From: Pseudonocardiales bacterium
GTDB taxonomy: Bacteria > Actinomycetota > Actinomycetes > Mycobacteriales > Pseudonocardiaceae
Direction: 5' to 3'
DNA: 62,534 bases
Assembly: GCA_023252195.1 (NCBI GenBank)
Contig: JAHEXI010000019.1
Span: forward strand, 1 to 62,534
Part shown: piece by piece, positions 1 to 9,033 of the stretch
How the letters are laid out: every line of letters starts with the position of its first letter
Numbering within the stretch: position 1 is the stretch's first letter
Translations under genes and position numbers: made by a program
The notes under the pieces: generated by a model
Told to the model about the DNA's origin: nothing
The model's database searches: none
Seen by the model: only the letters and a program-made list of their open reading frames with translations

Positions 1-50
1 AAGACCGAGACCTCGGCCGCGTCCCGGCCGCAACCACCACCGACGAGTAA
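1..50 (+). CDS. C-terminal tail of a gene cut by the window edge, possibly IS21 IstB
   Basis: One frame is open from the left edge to a TAA at 48-50 and ends ...VPAATTTDE. The sixteen codons are too few to identify a family. The IS21-like terminal repeats that begin 15 bases further on make the end of an IstB helper ATPase the most economical guess. This rests on context, not on homology visible in the residues. Confidence 0.25.
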   Translation, partial: DRDLGRVPAATTTDE

Positions 51-65
51 AGACCAAACCACATG

Positions 66-115
66 CAGGGGGTCAACTTTCAGATGCCGTCAGGGGGTCA
101 GTTTTGGGTTGCCGT
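66..115. repeat. two 25-bp direct repeats, IS21-like terminal repeats
   Basis: Positions 66-90 and 91-115 are adjacent direct copies that both begin CAGGGGGTCA and end TGCCGT, with a diverged middle. Members of the IS21 family carry multiple terminal repeats of this kind, and the GGGGGTCA motif is familiar from actinobacterial IS21 ends. The likely element lies to the left of the window. Confidence 0.45.
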
Positions 116-274
116 TGACAGCCGTGTGGTTCTGCGATCAGATGGCGAGGGCGAGTTCGGCGAAGGCGGCCGGGAGCCGATGCTGTGGATCCTCATCCAC
201 GCGGCATCAGGTTGTTCAGCGTCTGGGGTGGCCGAGTTGTCTTCACCCGGGATGTGGCTCTGCGGCGACCGGGG

Positions 275-510
275 TCAGGCGGCTGCGGGCACGCCGACGA
301 CCTCGTTCCAGGCGGTGAATCGGGTGTCCATCTCGTGGCGGTAACCGGCTGCGGTGAGTTCTGTGTCGGCGGGGCCGAAAGTGCGGTGATATCCCGCTGA
401 ACGCCGACAGGAACCGCTGCGCGCCGCCCGGTGAGCGGAACTTTTTCATGGCCCGTTCGCGCTGGCGGGTGGGTTGGTGGGAGTTCTCCGCCCGATCGAA
501 CCACTCCCGC
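275..510 (-). pseudogene. IS6-family transposase, C-terminal remnant with frameshift
   Basis: In one minus frame, residues such as RAENSHQPTRQRERAMKKF and AQRFLSAFSGISPHFRPRRH match the C-terminal signature of IS6/IS26-type DDE transposases. The ending then continues in another frame as GYRHEMDTRFTAWNEVVGVP before a stop at 275-277. The N-terminal zinc/HTH region and most of the catalytic core are missing, so this is a dead fragment. No inverted repeat could be assigned. Confidence 0.7.
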
Positions 511-827
511 TTCTCCGTCTGCGGCCCCGCACCCGGTGAACGGCGGACCATCGCAACCCCCGAAGTACCCAAGTGTTGCGACGATCACTGGAATCCGCCC
601 GCCGACAACGGCCCCACCCGGGGCCAGATCAGGTGACCACACTCAGCTATGGTCCGGAAAGACAATTAGTGCCAAGTTCTGGCTATTACACATGCTAGCG
701 GCGATTCATTGGATCTCAAGACGTATAAGTGCTCGAGTTGGCACATGGACTGGTCGTTGGAGCGAACTATCTGTGCCGCAGGCAGGCGTAACCTGGTTAA
801 AAGCTTGACTCGGACTCGGGATGTGAC
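511..827. other. no gene seen
   Basis: Between the IS6 remnant and the next open frame I see no coherent coding frame, RNA gene or strong hairpin. The region becomes more AT-rich after about 650 and may contain the promoter for the ORF starting at 828. Confidence 0.5.
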
Positions 828-1829
828 ATGAAATTAATCAACGAGCGCGGGAGTGGTGTAGAAAGTCCGCACGGTGGTGCCTTTCGGGACGAGAGAGGGC
901 GAGTCGGGAGGAGGGTGGTTGGGCCTGTCCGGTCTGTGCCGGGGGGCCACGAGTCCACGGGAGTGGTTGGGCCTGTCCGGTCTGTGCCGGGGGGCCACGA
1001 GTCCACGGGAGCGGTTGGGCCTGTCCGGTCTGTGCCGGGGGGCCACGAACGCTGTATTACTCGGCCGGGCGCCGACGGTCGGTCATCAGCCACGAAGGAT
1101 GCATCCGGATTCGGAGGCCAAGCGGAGGCTAGAGCCCCCGTGGACGATGGGCGTGCACCGAGCGAGCTAGATGGCTCTGACCCCAGCGACCAAAAGCATA
1201 GCGGGGCGGGCATTGTCGATCTCGATCTGATGAAGTTTCGTGAGGCGATCTGCCATGGAGCAATCGAGGAGGCGTCCAGTTCCATTCGTAATTTCATCGA
1301 CAACATGTATCCCAGCGGACCGCCTACCTTGTTCGGTGAGGCCGCCGACGGGTTCGAGATAGTAGGGTCCATACCTCGGGTATGCGTAGAAAAATCTGTG
1401 GAATTGACAGCCAGGTGGTGTGGCGTGCCCGAGCCATTCCCATGGCTTGCAGGTCGAGTTGCTGGTTGGTGGGTACGATCCCTTGAGTCCTGTGATTCGG
1501 CCGCGCAAACTTTCCGTGTTTTCGATGTTGCAGTATACCCGGGAGATCTTGGGCGATGCAAGAGCGTTCGAGATCTTGTTCAGCACGCCTTGCAGGAAGA
1601 ATTCCAGGAGAAGCTCGAGCGCGCTGTGCAGCCCGAAGGAGAGAAACAGGTGGGCCGGCCTGGGCCTGTGCTAGTTTCGGAAAACATCTTGCGCATGTCT
1701 GTTGACTCGCCCATGGCTGCTGACTCAAGGTTACTGATTCTGGTGAGCAGTTTGGAAACGCCTTGCAAGTGTCGGAGCGCATCGTCTGCAGACTGTTTCT
1801 ATGCCATTGAGTGCCTGCATCGACGGTAG
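828..1829 (+). CDS. hypothetical protein with 16-residue tandem repeats
   Basis: A 333-codon open frame that I do not recognise. Residues about 30-74 are 2.8 copies of a 16-residue unit, VVGPVRSVPGGHESTG, encoded by an exact 48-bp tandem repeat. The part from residue 129 onward (IVDLDLMKFREAICHGAIEE...) reads like a soluble alpha-helical protein and is richer in AT-ending codons than the rest of the window, consistent with acquired DNA. The ATG at 828 has only a weak ribosome site. The repeat could be intergenic DNA that happens to stay open, in which case the real gene would start near residue 133. No neighbour clarifies its role. Confidence 0.35.
   Translation: MKLINERGSGVESPHGGAFRDERGRVGRRVVGPVRSVPGGHESTGVVGPVRSVPGGHESTGAVGPVRSVPGGHERCITRPGADGRSSATKDASGFGGQAEARAPVDDGRAPSELDGSDPSDQKHSGAGIVDLDLMKFREAICHGAIEEASSSIRNFIDNMYPSGPPTLFGEAADGFEIVGSIPRVCVEKSVELTARWCGVPEPFPWLAGRVAGWWVRSLESCDSAAQTFRVFDVAVYPGDLGRCKSVRDLVQHALQEEFQEKLERAVQPEGEKQVGRPGPVLVSENILRMSVDSPMAADSRLLILVSSLETPCKCRSASSADCFYAIECLHRR
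915..1048. repeat. 48-bp tandem repeat, 2.8 copies
   Basis: Units start at 915, 963 and 1011 with GTGGTTGGGCCTGTCCGGTC or the GCGGTT variant. The second copy is identical to the first, and the third stops after 38 bases. The period is divisible by three, so copy-number change would not shift the surrounding frame. The unit resembles a MIRU-like minisatellite. Confidence 0.9.
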
Positions 1830-2378
1830 GGTCCGGGCAGAAAAGGCCTGTCGGGTTCCAGAAGTTGGCCACAGGCCGTGAGCTGTGGATTCATGCTGCC
1901 CGCTCGTAGTCGTTGATCAGACCACCAAGGATCAGTCGACGTGCGACTCGCCTGTGATTGAGATCGGCAATGGGATGATCCGGGCGCGGAGGACGGGTCT
2001 GCACGAACTCGCCACCCGAGGCAAAACGAAGTGTGTGTGGTGGTCGGGCGGGCGCGATCCCGGCTCCGGCTGAGCACCAGTGTCGGGCGCCGGGTGCTGC
2101 ATGGTTGCCCGGTGGCCGTTGCCCTGCCGTGCCGTGACCTCAAACCGCGGGCCGGGATCGACGACATCGTCCTGGGCTCGATCTTCATTCCTTCAACAGC
2201 ACCCAGTCACCGACACACATCCGCTTCTGCCGCTGTCCGTGCGTGGGTGCCTAGCACACCGGGCCCGAGCGGCCTGTAAAGGACCCCATTGTGGGCATGA
2301 TGTCGCCAAGCGGTGCCGACTGTGGACAGCGCTGGTGTTGCCTGACGTCCCGTCGCTTATTGCGCGAAGCGCAAGTGG
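1830..2378. other. no gene seen
   Basis: Several short open frames occur, but none shows a recognisable motif or a convincing ribosome site. No tRNA, strong hairpin or repeat was found. It separates the repeat-bearing ORF from the convergent methyltransferase gene. Confidence 0.5.
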
Positions 2379-3218
2379 TTAGGCAGCTAAGGTGTTCTGC
2401 ACGAGTCCGGGTATCTCGTATGCGTCGTTGGAGCGGTAAGGGGCGACGACTTCTTCGACTCGGGCTCGTAATGCACGCTGCTTCTCATCTGTCAGATTGG
2501 CGATTGAGAGCGCGATCGCCCCCGCCAACTGGGTGAGGAACCGCCAGTAGGCATCGAAGTCCTGAAACCGCCAGCTCAGCTCCAGGTTCTCCCACCGTCG
2601 CACCTCGAACCCCGCGGCGGCCAGCAGGGAGCGTGTCCGCTCGGGATCGGCCATAGCGAAGATCCCGGGAGCGGTGGGATCGGGAGGGGAGGCGCCGGTG
2701 CACTCCAAAAGGGCGCGGCCGGGAAGGCTTGCCCAGGGGTTATCTTTGGGAGAGCCCCAGACCGACAGCACCAGCCCACCGCCGTCGCGGAGCACGCGTC
2801 GGGTTTCCCGCAGCGCCGCCGCAGGGTGGGCCATGAGCATGTAGCCCCAGCGGCAGAGCACACCGTCCACGCTGTCGTTGTCCAGGTCCATGCGTTCGGC
2901 GTCGAGCTGTCGGTGCTCGACGTTGCCCAGCCTCAGCCGCTGCGATTCGGCGCGCGCGGCCTGCACCATGTTCGGCGCAAAGTCTGTGCAGATCAGCCTG
3001 CCCTGGTCACCGAGCGCGGCTGCGGCGGCAAACCCCGTTTCACCTATGCCGGAGGCGAGCTCGAGGATCGTGTGACCCGGTTGTGGGGCGAGCGCCTGGA
3101 CCATCCACTCGCTTACCGCGTGCGAGGTCTCCCACAACCAGCGACGCTCTCGATCCCAACCTTCGGCCATCCGTTGCCAGACGTCGAAGCTGACTTGACG
3201 GTAGTCCTCACCGGCCAT
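2379..3218 (-). CDS. class I SAM-dependent methyltransferase
   Basis: Predicted soluble 279-residue methyltransferase of the UbiE/Methyltransf_11 type. The SAM-binding glycine motif ELASGIGETG lies at residues 53-62, followed by the acidic residue of motif II (CTDFAP, about 79) and motif III around RVLRDGGGLVLSVWG. These features establish the Rossmann methyltransferase fold. The acceptor substrate cannot be read from the sequence, and neighbours give no pathway. The length is usual for the family and the frame is intact. The start ATG follows an AT-rich stretch without a strong ribosome site. Confidence 0.85.
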   Translation of the reverse strand: MAGEDYRQVSFDVWQRMAEGWDRERRWLWETSHAVSEWMVQALAPQPGHTILELASGIGETGFAAAAALGDQGRLICTDFAPNMVQAARAESQRLRLGNVEHRQLDAERMDLDNDSVDGVLCRWGYMLMAHPAAALRETRRVLRDGGGLVLSVWGSPKDNPWASLPGRALLECTGASPPDPTAPGIFAMADPERTRSLLAAAGFEVRRWENLELSWRFQDFDAYWRFLTQLAGAIALSIANLTDEKQRALRARVEEVVAPYRSNDAYEIPGLVQNTLAA

Positions 3219-3307
3219 GGCGCGATTATAAGTTCGCGCCCTCCATGAGCCTCGACGCGGTTTGAGGAGCGTTGAGCCACCCGGCGCCAGATCGAGCTGT
3301 CGGATGC

Positions 3308-3682
3308 TCAGTTGGTGGCAGCGAGGGTGGCCAGGGTACGGATGGCGTCGTCGGCCCGGTCATGGGGCACAAACAGGTGGTCATGGGTGAATCCGGCGAC
3401 CACGTTGGCGCTGATCCCCGCCTCAGCCAAGACGCGGCTGACCGCCGCGGTCAAGCCGATGGCACTGAGGGCCGAATGAACCTGCAGGGTGATCCAGGCG
3501 GCGATGAAATCGTAGGGCAGACCAAGGTCATCGGCTTGCTGCTGAGGCAAAACCAGTGTCAATCCTTCGCCCTCGCGTACGACAACGACAGGGACCGCGC
3601 CCGGCGGGATGGCCTTGGAAACGATCGTGTAGACGTACGCGCCTTCACGCAGCTGCGGAGACAAACGGCGCAGTAAGGCCAC
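3308..3682 (-). CDS. ACT-domain protein
   Basis: A 124-residue protein matching the small ACT-domain family of COG3602 type (YTIVSKAIPPGAVPVVVVREGEGLTLVLP, ... HDHLFVPHDRADDAIRTLATLA). ACT domains bind amino acids or other small ligands and usually regulate enzymes; here the domain stands alone, so a sensor or chaperone-like role is possible but unproven. It is intact and of normal length. It lies downstream of nothing obviously related. Confidence 0.75.
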   Translation of the reverse strand: MALLRRLSPQLREGAYVYTIVSKAIPPGAVPVVVVREGEGLTLVLPQQQADDLGLPYDFIAAWITLQVHSALSAIGLTAAVSRVLAEAGISANVVAGFTHDHLFVPHDRADDAIRTLATLAATN

Positions 3683-3918
3683 AAGTCAGTCTCTGCATGC
3701 ACCGCTACACCATCATGCTCGTCGCTGCACTAGTCACATTCATCGAGCCCGACGGTGCACCCCAGCGCCTCCGTCCTGGGGCAAACTTCTTATCGGCACA
3801 TGTCCACTTCGGCGCGGAGCGCCTCACGAGACCGTCCGGACGTGCTCTTCTGCCGAGAAGCGTGTGCAGCTGTGGTCCGACAATCACGGTTGGCTATGCC
3901 GATGCTTGGCGTAATGGG

Positions 3919-4335
3919 TCACCCCGTGACTCGCCCGCGCGCTTGGGTGTAGTGCTTGTGCAACGCGCCGACGTGGCTAGCCCAGAAGAGTTGACGATCA
4001 TCGGTGGTGGCAGGTACCGGTAGCCCCTTGTTCTTGGCGAGGGCATAAAAGCCGGGCCCGGCGTCGTTGGCGTCGAGGTACTGGACGAGCGCGCTGATCA
4101 GCAGCCCGCCAGTCTCGGCGACGGTCTCTTCGGAGATCTGCCCGAGCAATTGGCCGATTGCGGCGCGGTCGGCCTCGAGGTCGAAGTTGAAGCCCGCGGT
4201 GTCGGTGCGGTTGATGAGGGCAGCGTTGAGTTCGGTGTACGAGGTGGTCCGCTGCATGGTGGCTCGCTCGATGAGGAACTTCTTCCCGACGTCCACCAGC
4301 CTTGTCCACTCCTCGTCGGAACGCCCGTACCGCAC
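3919..4335 (-). CDS. conserved actinobacterial hypothetical protein
   Basis: A 138-residue protein of a family I recognise by pattern (VRYGRSDEEW..., TTSYTELNAAL, LISALVQYLDANDAGPGFY) but not by function. The GTG at 4335 is chosen because GAAGGGAGG lies six bases upstream; an ATG further upstream at 4368 has no comparable site. The sequence is probably soluble, with no signal or membrane segment. The family often sits near mobile or defence-like loci, but nothing here supports a specific role. Confidence 0.6.
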   Translation of the reverse strand: MRYGRSDEEWTRLVDVGKKFLIERATMQRTTSYTELNAALINRTDTAGFNFDLEADRAAIGQLLGQISEETVAETGGLLISALVQYLDANDAGPGFYALAKNKGLPVPATTDDRQLFWASHVGALHKHYTQARGRVTG

Positions 4336-4548
4336 GATCGTCCTCCCTTCCATGCAGACCTTTGCCAAACCTCACTGACGTCTGTGTGAGAGTCGGAAAA
4401 ATCCATGCCAGCCCTACCGAGCCGGAGCGCCGTCGGCGAAGAAGCCCGGATGGCCTCACCGAGCCGGGTGTGCTCATCCCGGCCAAGGGCGTAGTGACCT
4501 TACGCCACGAACGTCGTCGAATGCCTCTCCCCCATCGGATGCACGGTC

Positions 4549-4626
4549 ATGCTTGATATGCAGGTAATCGTGAGGCTCCTTGTCCTTGAGGTACAGCGCC
4601 GCCGCGATTACCTGCATATCAAGCAT
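4549..4626. repeat. perfect 22-bp inverted repeat with 34-nt loop
   Basis: Arms 4549-4570 and 4605-4626 are exact reverse complements (ATGCTTGATATGCAGGTAAT and so on). The IS1595 copy starts two bases after the right arm, and its left target duplication overlaps that arm. A related motif, GATTACCCGCAT, recurs at about 5783 on the far side of the insertion. On the minus strand a 50-codon frame runs from 4626 to 4474 through the hairpin; I cannot tell whether it is a gene. Confidence 0.85.
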
Positions 4627-4627
4627 T

Positions 4628-5735
4628 GGGGCTATCCATTTAACCGGAGGGGTGCTGGTCGGTGGTTCTCCACGGGCGGTTTGCTGGTGGGCGCTCCAGG
4701 CTCGGTGGGCGCCCGCGTGTCGGTGGCGGCGTGGGCGGCACTGTCCGTGGTCGTTTGCTGGCGATGAGGTCCTGGTAGCGCACCGGCTGGTGGGCGACGG
4801 CGAGTTCGAGCACCCGGTAGAACACCAGCCCGCGGCTGCGAGAGCGGCGGCGGTTGAAGCGGAACACGAACTCGTTGAGGTAGCTGATCAGATGGGCGAC
4901 CTCGACCGAGCCTTGGTGGGTACCCAGCAGCCACCGTTTGACCAGCGAGGCGACCCGGTGCACCGCCGGCAGAAGCTCGCCAGGATCCTCCCCGCGGGCA
5001 CGGGCGGCGCGCTGGCTGCGCCGGTCGTGGAGGTAGCCAAGCTTGTCCAGCCCGCGATATCCCTGCCAGGCGTCGGTGATGACCCTCGTGCCCGGCTCGA
5101 TGTGATCGGTCACAAAAGCGTGCAACGAGGCGGCCGAGGCGTCAGACAGCGGCGCGATCCGGCACCGACCGAGTCCCTTCGGCTCGTGAACCTCGACTGC
5201 AATGCAGGTCAGAACTTTCTTGCCACGGGCCCGCCCGCCGCGCAGCCCGGCTTCCTCACCGCCGATGTAGGTCTCATCCACCTCCACTGTCCCGGCCAGT
5301 CGGTCTCGCCCAGGGCGCACCAGCACCCAGCGCAACCGGTGCAGCATCGTCCACGCGGTCTGATACGAGCCGATCTCCAGCGTCCGCTGCAGGCTCAGCG
5401 CGGAGATGCCGTCCTTGCCGGCGGCGGACAGCCAACAGGCGGTGAACCATACCGTCAGCGGCGTGCGCGTCCGATCGAAGATCGTGCCCGCTGTCGTCGA
5501 CGTGCGAGCTTGGCACCGGCCACACTCGAATCGGCCATCACCTAACCGCCAGCCCCGGGCGTAACCGCAGCCGGGACAGACGAACCCCGCTGGCCAGCGC
5601 AGCCACTCCAGGTAGTCCAGACAGTCCACATCAGTCCGAAACCAGGCCTGCAACTCACCCACCGACCTCGGGTAATGCACGCCGGCACGAGGGCGATCCA
5701 CCGCACCAGGTTACTCCGGTTAAATGGATAGCCCC
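4628..5735 (-). mobile_element. complete IS1595-family insertion sequence
   Basis: Inverted repeats GGGGCTATCCATTTAACCGG at 4628 and its complement ending at 5735 agree over 22 bases. The 10-bp sequence ATCAAGCATT is present immediately outside both ends (4618-4627 and 5736-5745), so insertion boundaries are unambiguous. IS1595 elements are usually reported with 8-bp duplications, so ten is slightly unusual. The element carries one gene, the transposase. Confidence 0.93.
4640..5701 (-). CDS. IS1595-family transposase
   Basis: A 353-residue DDE-type transposase of the ISXO2-like family. A zinc ribbon (CPGC ... CGRC) occupies residues about 43-68. The catalytic core shows VEVDETYIGGEE and VITDAWQGY, and the late HRVASLVKRWLLGTHQG region supplies the third acidic/amide position. 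The gene fills the element between its inverted repeats, starting at GTG 5701, and is uninterrupted, so the copy may still be active. The C-terminal tail is proline- and arginine-rich. Confidence 0.9.
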   Translation of the reverse strand: MDRPRAGVHYPRSVGELQAWFRTDVDCLDYLEWLRWPAGFVCPGCGYARGWRLGDGRFECGRCQARTSTTAGTIFDRTRTPLTVWFTACWLSAAGKDGISALSLQRTLEIGSYQTAWTMLHRLRWVLVRPGRDRLAGTVEVDETYIGGEEAGLRGGRARGKKVLTCIAVEVHEPKGLGRCRIAPLSDASAASLHAFVTDHIEPGTRVITDAWQGYRGLDKLGYLHDRRSQRAARARGEDPGELLPAVHRVASLVKRWLLGTHQGSVEVAHLISYLNEFVFRFNRRRSRSRGLVFYRVLELAVAHQPVRYQDLIASKRPRTVPPTPPPTRGRPPSLERPPANRPWRTTDQHPSG

Positions 5736-5794
5736 ATCAAGCATTATGCGGCCCGGTAGGGCGAAGGTAATCTCCGATTACCCGCATGAGGATG

Positions 5795-7529
5795 TCACGA
5801 ACCTCGTAGTTCGGCGACGGTCCGGTGGTCATTTAGGCGGCTTCGCGGGTCTGATTGTGCATCGTTGATGCTGACATTTTCGGTTGCGACATGCCGTTCG
5901 AGCGCGGTGCGCACCGAACGCAGATGCAGGTGGCCGTTGACGCGGCGGAACTGGGTGCTGGCTTCGACCATGCCGGCGGCGCACCAGCGCAGGGCCATCT
6001 GTCCGTTTCTCCAGCGTTTGACGTTGCGGGAGTGGTCTCGACAGATCCCGATCAAGCTCTCCACACAGTTGGTCGACCGCAGAGATCCGGCCAGGGTGGG
6101 CGGCACACCCAGGCGCGGCACGGTCAGCGTCTCGGCCCTCGCGTAGGGACGCCGCCGCGCCGGGGTGAGTGCGGTCCAGCTCGCCGGCCAAGGTTTCCAG
6201 CTGGGCTTGGGCGCTTAGCGCGGTCTCGGCGCGGTAGGCCGCGCGCATCCGCTTGCCCACCACTAAGCGCAGCTTCTTCGGAAGCCGATCTTGGACATTT
6301 CTCTCTTTGTGCAGTTTATGCCGACCTCCGGATTATGCCAATCAAGCCGATGCGACCATCGTTTCCACTGGTCATCGTGGTGGTAGGTATGGCGGCGTCG
6401 GCATAATCCGGGCTGTTTGAGGCGAGACCCTCCGTCAGATCGCGATCTCGAGGATATGGCAACGGTAACGAGCCGCGCACAGTCGAGGAACAGCCACCCG
6501 GATCTACGTGCAACGCTTACCCTCGCGCCACAAAGCGGGACCTGGCCAGCGTCGCATGCCCGAACAATCACAACCGCGCTTGCAGCGCGTCCGACTTCGT
6601 GTTCGCCGTTCCGGAGGGCCTTTGATTATGCCGACTTCATCACCTCCGGCACTGCCACCACCAGCTCCTTCAGACCAGACGTCGGCATAATCCGGAGATC
6701 GGCATAATGCAGTTGACACCTGGCGATCACCGGGTGATCGAACACATCGCCCACGCCGCGGCGTAGTGCCTTGGCCCCGTCGATCACGACCAGGATCGGG
6801 CAGGTGACGTCCAGGCCGCGCTCACGCAGCCCGACCAGCAGCTCGCGCACCAGGGTGGCGTTCTCCGTGGAGCCTTCCACCAGTGACAACGGGTGCTTCA
6901 CCCCGTCGATGTCGATCCCGAGCGCGACCACGCAGCAGTGCTCACCGAAGTGCACCCCGTCGACCACCAGCGCCACTAGATCCAGCCCGGACAGATCCGC
7001 GGCCAACAGCTCGGCCAGGGCAGCCTCGGTCGCAGCGACGAACCGGCGCGACACCGCCGACTTGCTGGTGGCGGTAGCGGCCTGCTCGACACGAACACCG
7101 ACCGGTTCCAGCCCGACCGGGTAGCACCGGGTCGAAAGCCCCGCCAGCATCCGCTGCATCGCCATGCGACCGAGCACCTCGGTCTGGGAGAACAGCTCAT
7201 AGGTCGGCACCGGTAGTTCTCCGGAACCATCGGTCGCGCGCATCCTGGGCCGCTCGACCGGTACCCGGCGCCCACCCAAGCTCACCGAGCCAGCCTCGTG
7301 GCCATGCCGGGTGGCCGTGCGCTGCTGATCGTGGCGACCCTTGACCCCGCACACCGCGGTCACGTCGGCTTCCATCATCGCGGTCATCACCTCCCGTCCC
7401 GGTGCCGACCGCGAGGGCCAGCAGACCCTCACGAACCGCACCAACCAACTCAGTCAGCGCCACGCTCACCTGCTCCGGCACGACAGGCTGGCTCATGCCG
7501 AGCTCGTCGTTCTGGTACTTCTTTCCCAC
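5795..7529 (-). pseudogene. IS256-family (mutator-type) transposase, interrupted and frameshifted
   Basis: The N-terminal half (7529 to 6714, minus) contains TSKSAVSRRFVAATEAALAE, the catalytic VVDGVHFGEHCCVVALGID and VVIDGAKALRRGV, and reaches VIARCQLH. The C-terminal half resumes at 6312 with KERNVQDRLPKKLRLVVGKR and continues to the NCVESLIGICRDHSRNVKRW region. Between them sits a 392-bp insertion. Two further lesions are visible: an extra base near 7390 after LLALAVGTG, and an apparent 5-bp loss near 6130 after SLREG. All residues expected of the family are otherwise present, so decay is recent. No terminal repeats of this IS could be matched confidently. Confidence 0.88.
6316..6707. mobile_element. 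392-bp MITE-like element inserted in the IS256 gene
   Basis: Both ends read TTATGCCGA-Y-CTCCGGAT followed by TATGCC in inverted orientation, 24 bases with one mismatch. TGCAGT is duplicated at 6310-6315 and 6708-6713. Removing the element and one duplicate restores the reading RCQLHKERNV in the transposase, which proves insertion. Each end holds two direct TTATGCC motifs 17 bases apart; two more copies face each other inside, at about 6394-6410 and 6624-6637. No ORF of the element looks coding, so it must be mobilised in trans. Confidence 0.9.
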
Positions 7530-7770
7530 GGCGGTCCCCTTCCTCGGGCCGTTCTTGGTCAGACACCCGAGTACCTACCGCACGGCAGGACTCAGGCGGG
7601 GGACCGCCGCCTGAAAATCCACGAGCCCTGGGACAACCTCCCTACATGGCCTCGGGCACATGCCACGAGCATGTCGATCAGCAGCCGTACGTACTGGAAT
7701 GCCGATGAGCGTGCGCATGCAGGATATTCCGCACAGGCAGGTTGTGCTCTCGCGGCAGAGCGCGCGAAGT

Positions 7771-9033
7771 TCAGGATTGACACTCAGTGTCGCCAAGGCG
7801 GCCGGATGCATGGTTTTCCGCGAGTAGCCAGGCGGCGATCGCGGCTCCGTCTGAGGCGACTCGCTCGGCGGCGGTTCGTGCCTGAGCTGCGATGGCGGGT
7901 TGGAGGGCTTCCTGCAGTGCTGCGGTCAGAGCTTCGCCGGTCAGTGTTCCGATCGTCACAGATGTTCCGATGCCGAGGTTACACATTCGGCTGGCCCAAT
8001 AAAATTGATCGCTGAACATCGGGATCACGACCTGCGGCACGCCCGCACGGGCGGCGGCGAGGGTTGTTCCGGCTCCGCCGTGGTGCACGATGACCGCGAC
8101 CCTGGGGAACAGGGCCTGCTGGTTGACGTTGCCGATCGCGATGCAGTCGGGCTCGTCGTCGATCAGGCCTAGGTCGGCCCATCCTCGGGACAGAATTACC
8201 CGCCGCCCAACGGTCCGTGCGACGTCGACCAGTGTGCGGCTCGTGTCCGCGGGCAAGGGCATGCTGCCGAAGCCGATATGAACGGGCGGGTCGCCGTCGT
8301 CGAGGAACGCTTCCAGTTCCGGCGTCAACGGGCTTGAGTCCGGCAGGATCCACGCGCCGGTCTGAGTGACCTGCATGCCGGGTGTGGAGGGTAGTGGAGC
8401 CAGGGTGGGGTCGGCGGCGAGCCAGGGATGATCGGTCAGGATGTGACCGAGCACGTCGTAGATAGGTTCCAAGGCGAGGCGTATCCGGTTGTGGTTGATT
8501 CGTTCGAGGGCTCTGTCATTCCAGGCTTTGGCGTTGTCGTTCCACCGCTGCTCGTTGTCAGCGGACTGCCCGGGTTCCCAGATCTGACCGGCGGCAGGTG
8601 GCGGCGCGTGATCCGGGGAGGGCAGTGCTATCGGCGCGTAGAGGGCGTTGACGTAGGGAATGTCGTTGAGTTCCGCGATCGAGCGCGCTGCGTATTGGTG
8701 CGCGTTGGCGCCGAGGACCACGTCGCATCCCTTGGCTGCGGCACCGACTGTGTCGAACTGGTCGGTGATCAGGTCAGGCATCCGTTCACGCATCTGACGT
8801 AATTGTTCTGCTGTGGGTGGTGTGACGGGGGCAGACGAAGCGGTACCGGATCGGGGATGGCGCATCACCACGCCCATCGGTGTCACGTCGATCCCGAAAC
8901 CACCGACCCAGTCCAGGAAGTTCGGCGGCACGCACAACCGGACCTGGTGTCCGAGCTTGCGTACCTCCAAGGCCAGTGCCAGCACCGGTTGCACGTCTCC
9001 GCGCGTCCCTGCTGACGACACCAACACACGCAT
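7771..9033 (-). CDS. GT1-family glycosyltransferase (sterol/glycopeptide type)
   Basis: A 420-residue UDP- or TDP-sugar glycosyltransferase of the GT-B fold. The N-terminal MRVLVSSAGTRGDVQPVLAL is the acceptor-domain signature of the family that includes sterol and vancomycin-aglycone glycosyltransferases. The C-terminal nucleotide-sugar motif HHGGAGTTLAAARAGVPQVV precedes SDQFYWA. The start at 9033 is preferred over upstream codons because GAGAAGAGG lies just before it and homologues begin at MRVLV. Sugar donor and acceptor are unknown; no biosynthetic neighbours are present. A second, distinct GT1-type enzyme lies at 29.1 kb. Confidence 0.88.
   Translation of the reverse strand: MRVLVSSAGTRGDVQPVLALALEVRKLGHQVRLCVPPNFLDWVGGFGIDVTPMGVVMRHPRSGTASSAPVTPPTAEQLRQMRERMPDLITDQFDTVGAAAKGCDVVLGANAHQYAARSIAELNDIPYVNALYAPIALPSPDHAPPPAAGQIWEPGQSADNEQRWNDNAKAWNDRALERINHNRIRLALEPIYDVLGHILTDHPWLAADPTLAPLPSTPGMQVTQTGAWILPDSSPLTPELEAFLDDGDPPVHIGFGSMPLPADTSRTLVDVARTVGRRVILSRGWADLGLIDDEPDCIAIGNVNQQALFPRVAVIVHHGGAGTTLAAARAGVPQVVIPMFSDQFYWASRMCNLGIGTSVTIGTLTGEALTAALQEALQPAIAAQARTAAERVASDGAAIAAWLLAENHASGRLGDTECQS

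Noticed and set aside
915-1048. CRISPR array
   Set aside because: Units are contiguous with no spacers; this is a tandem repeat.
4580-5545. 321-codon plus-strand frame antisense to the IS1595 transposase
   Set aside because: It is a GC-driven shadow; the minus strand carries the zinc ribbon, catalytic motifs and fits between the inverted repeats.
6316-6707. Two separate small insertions rather than one element
   Set aside because: The inner facing motifs could mark two units, but only the outermost ends are flanked by the TGCAGT duplication that restores the transposase frame.
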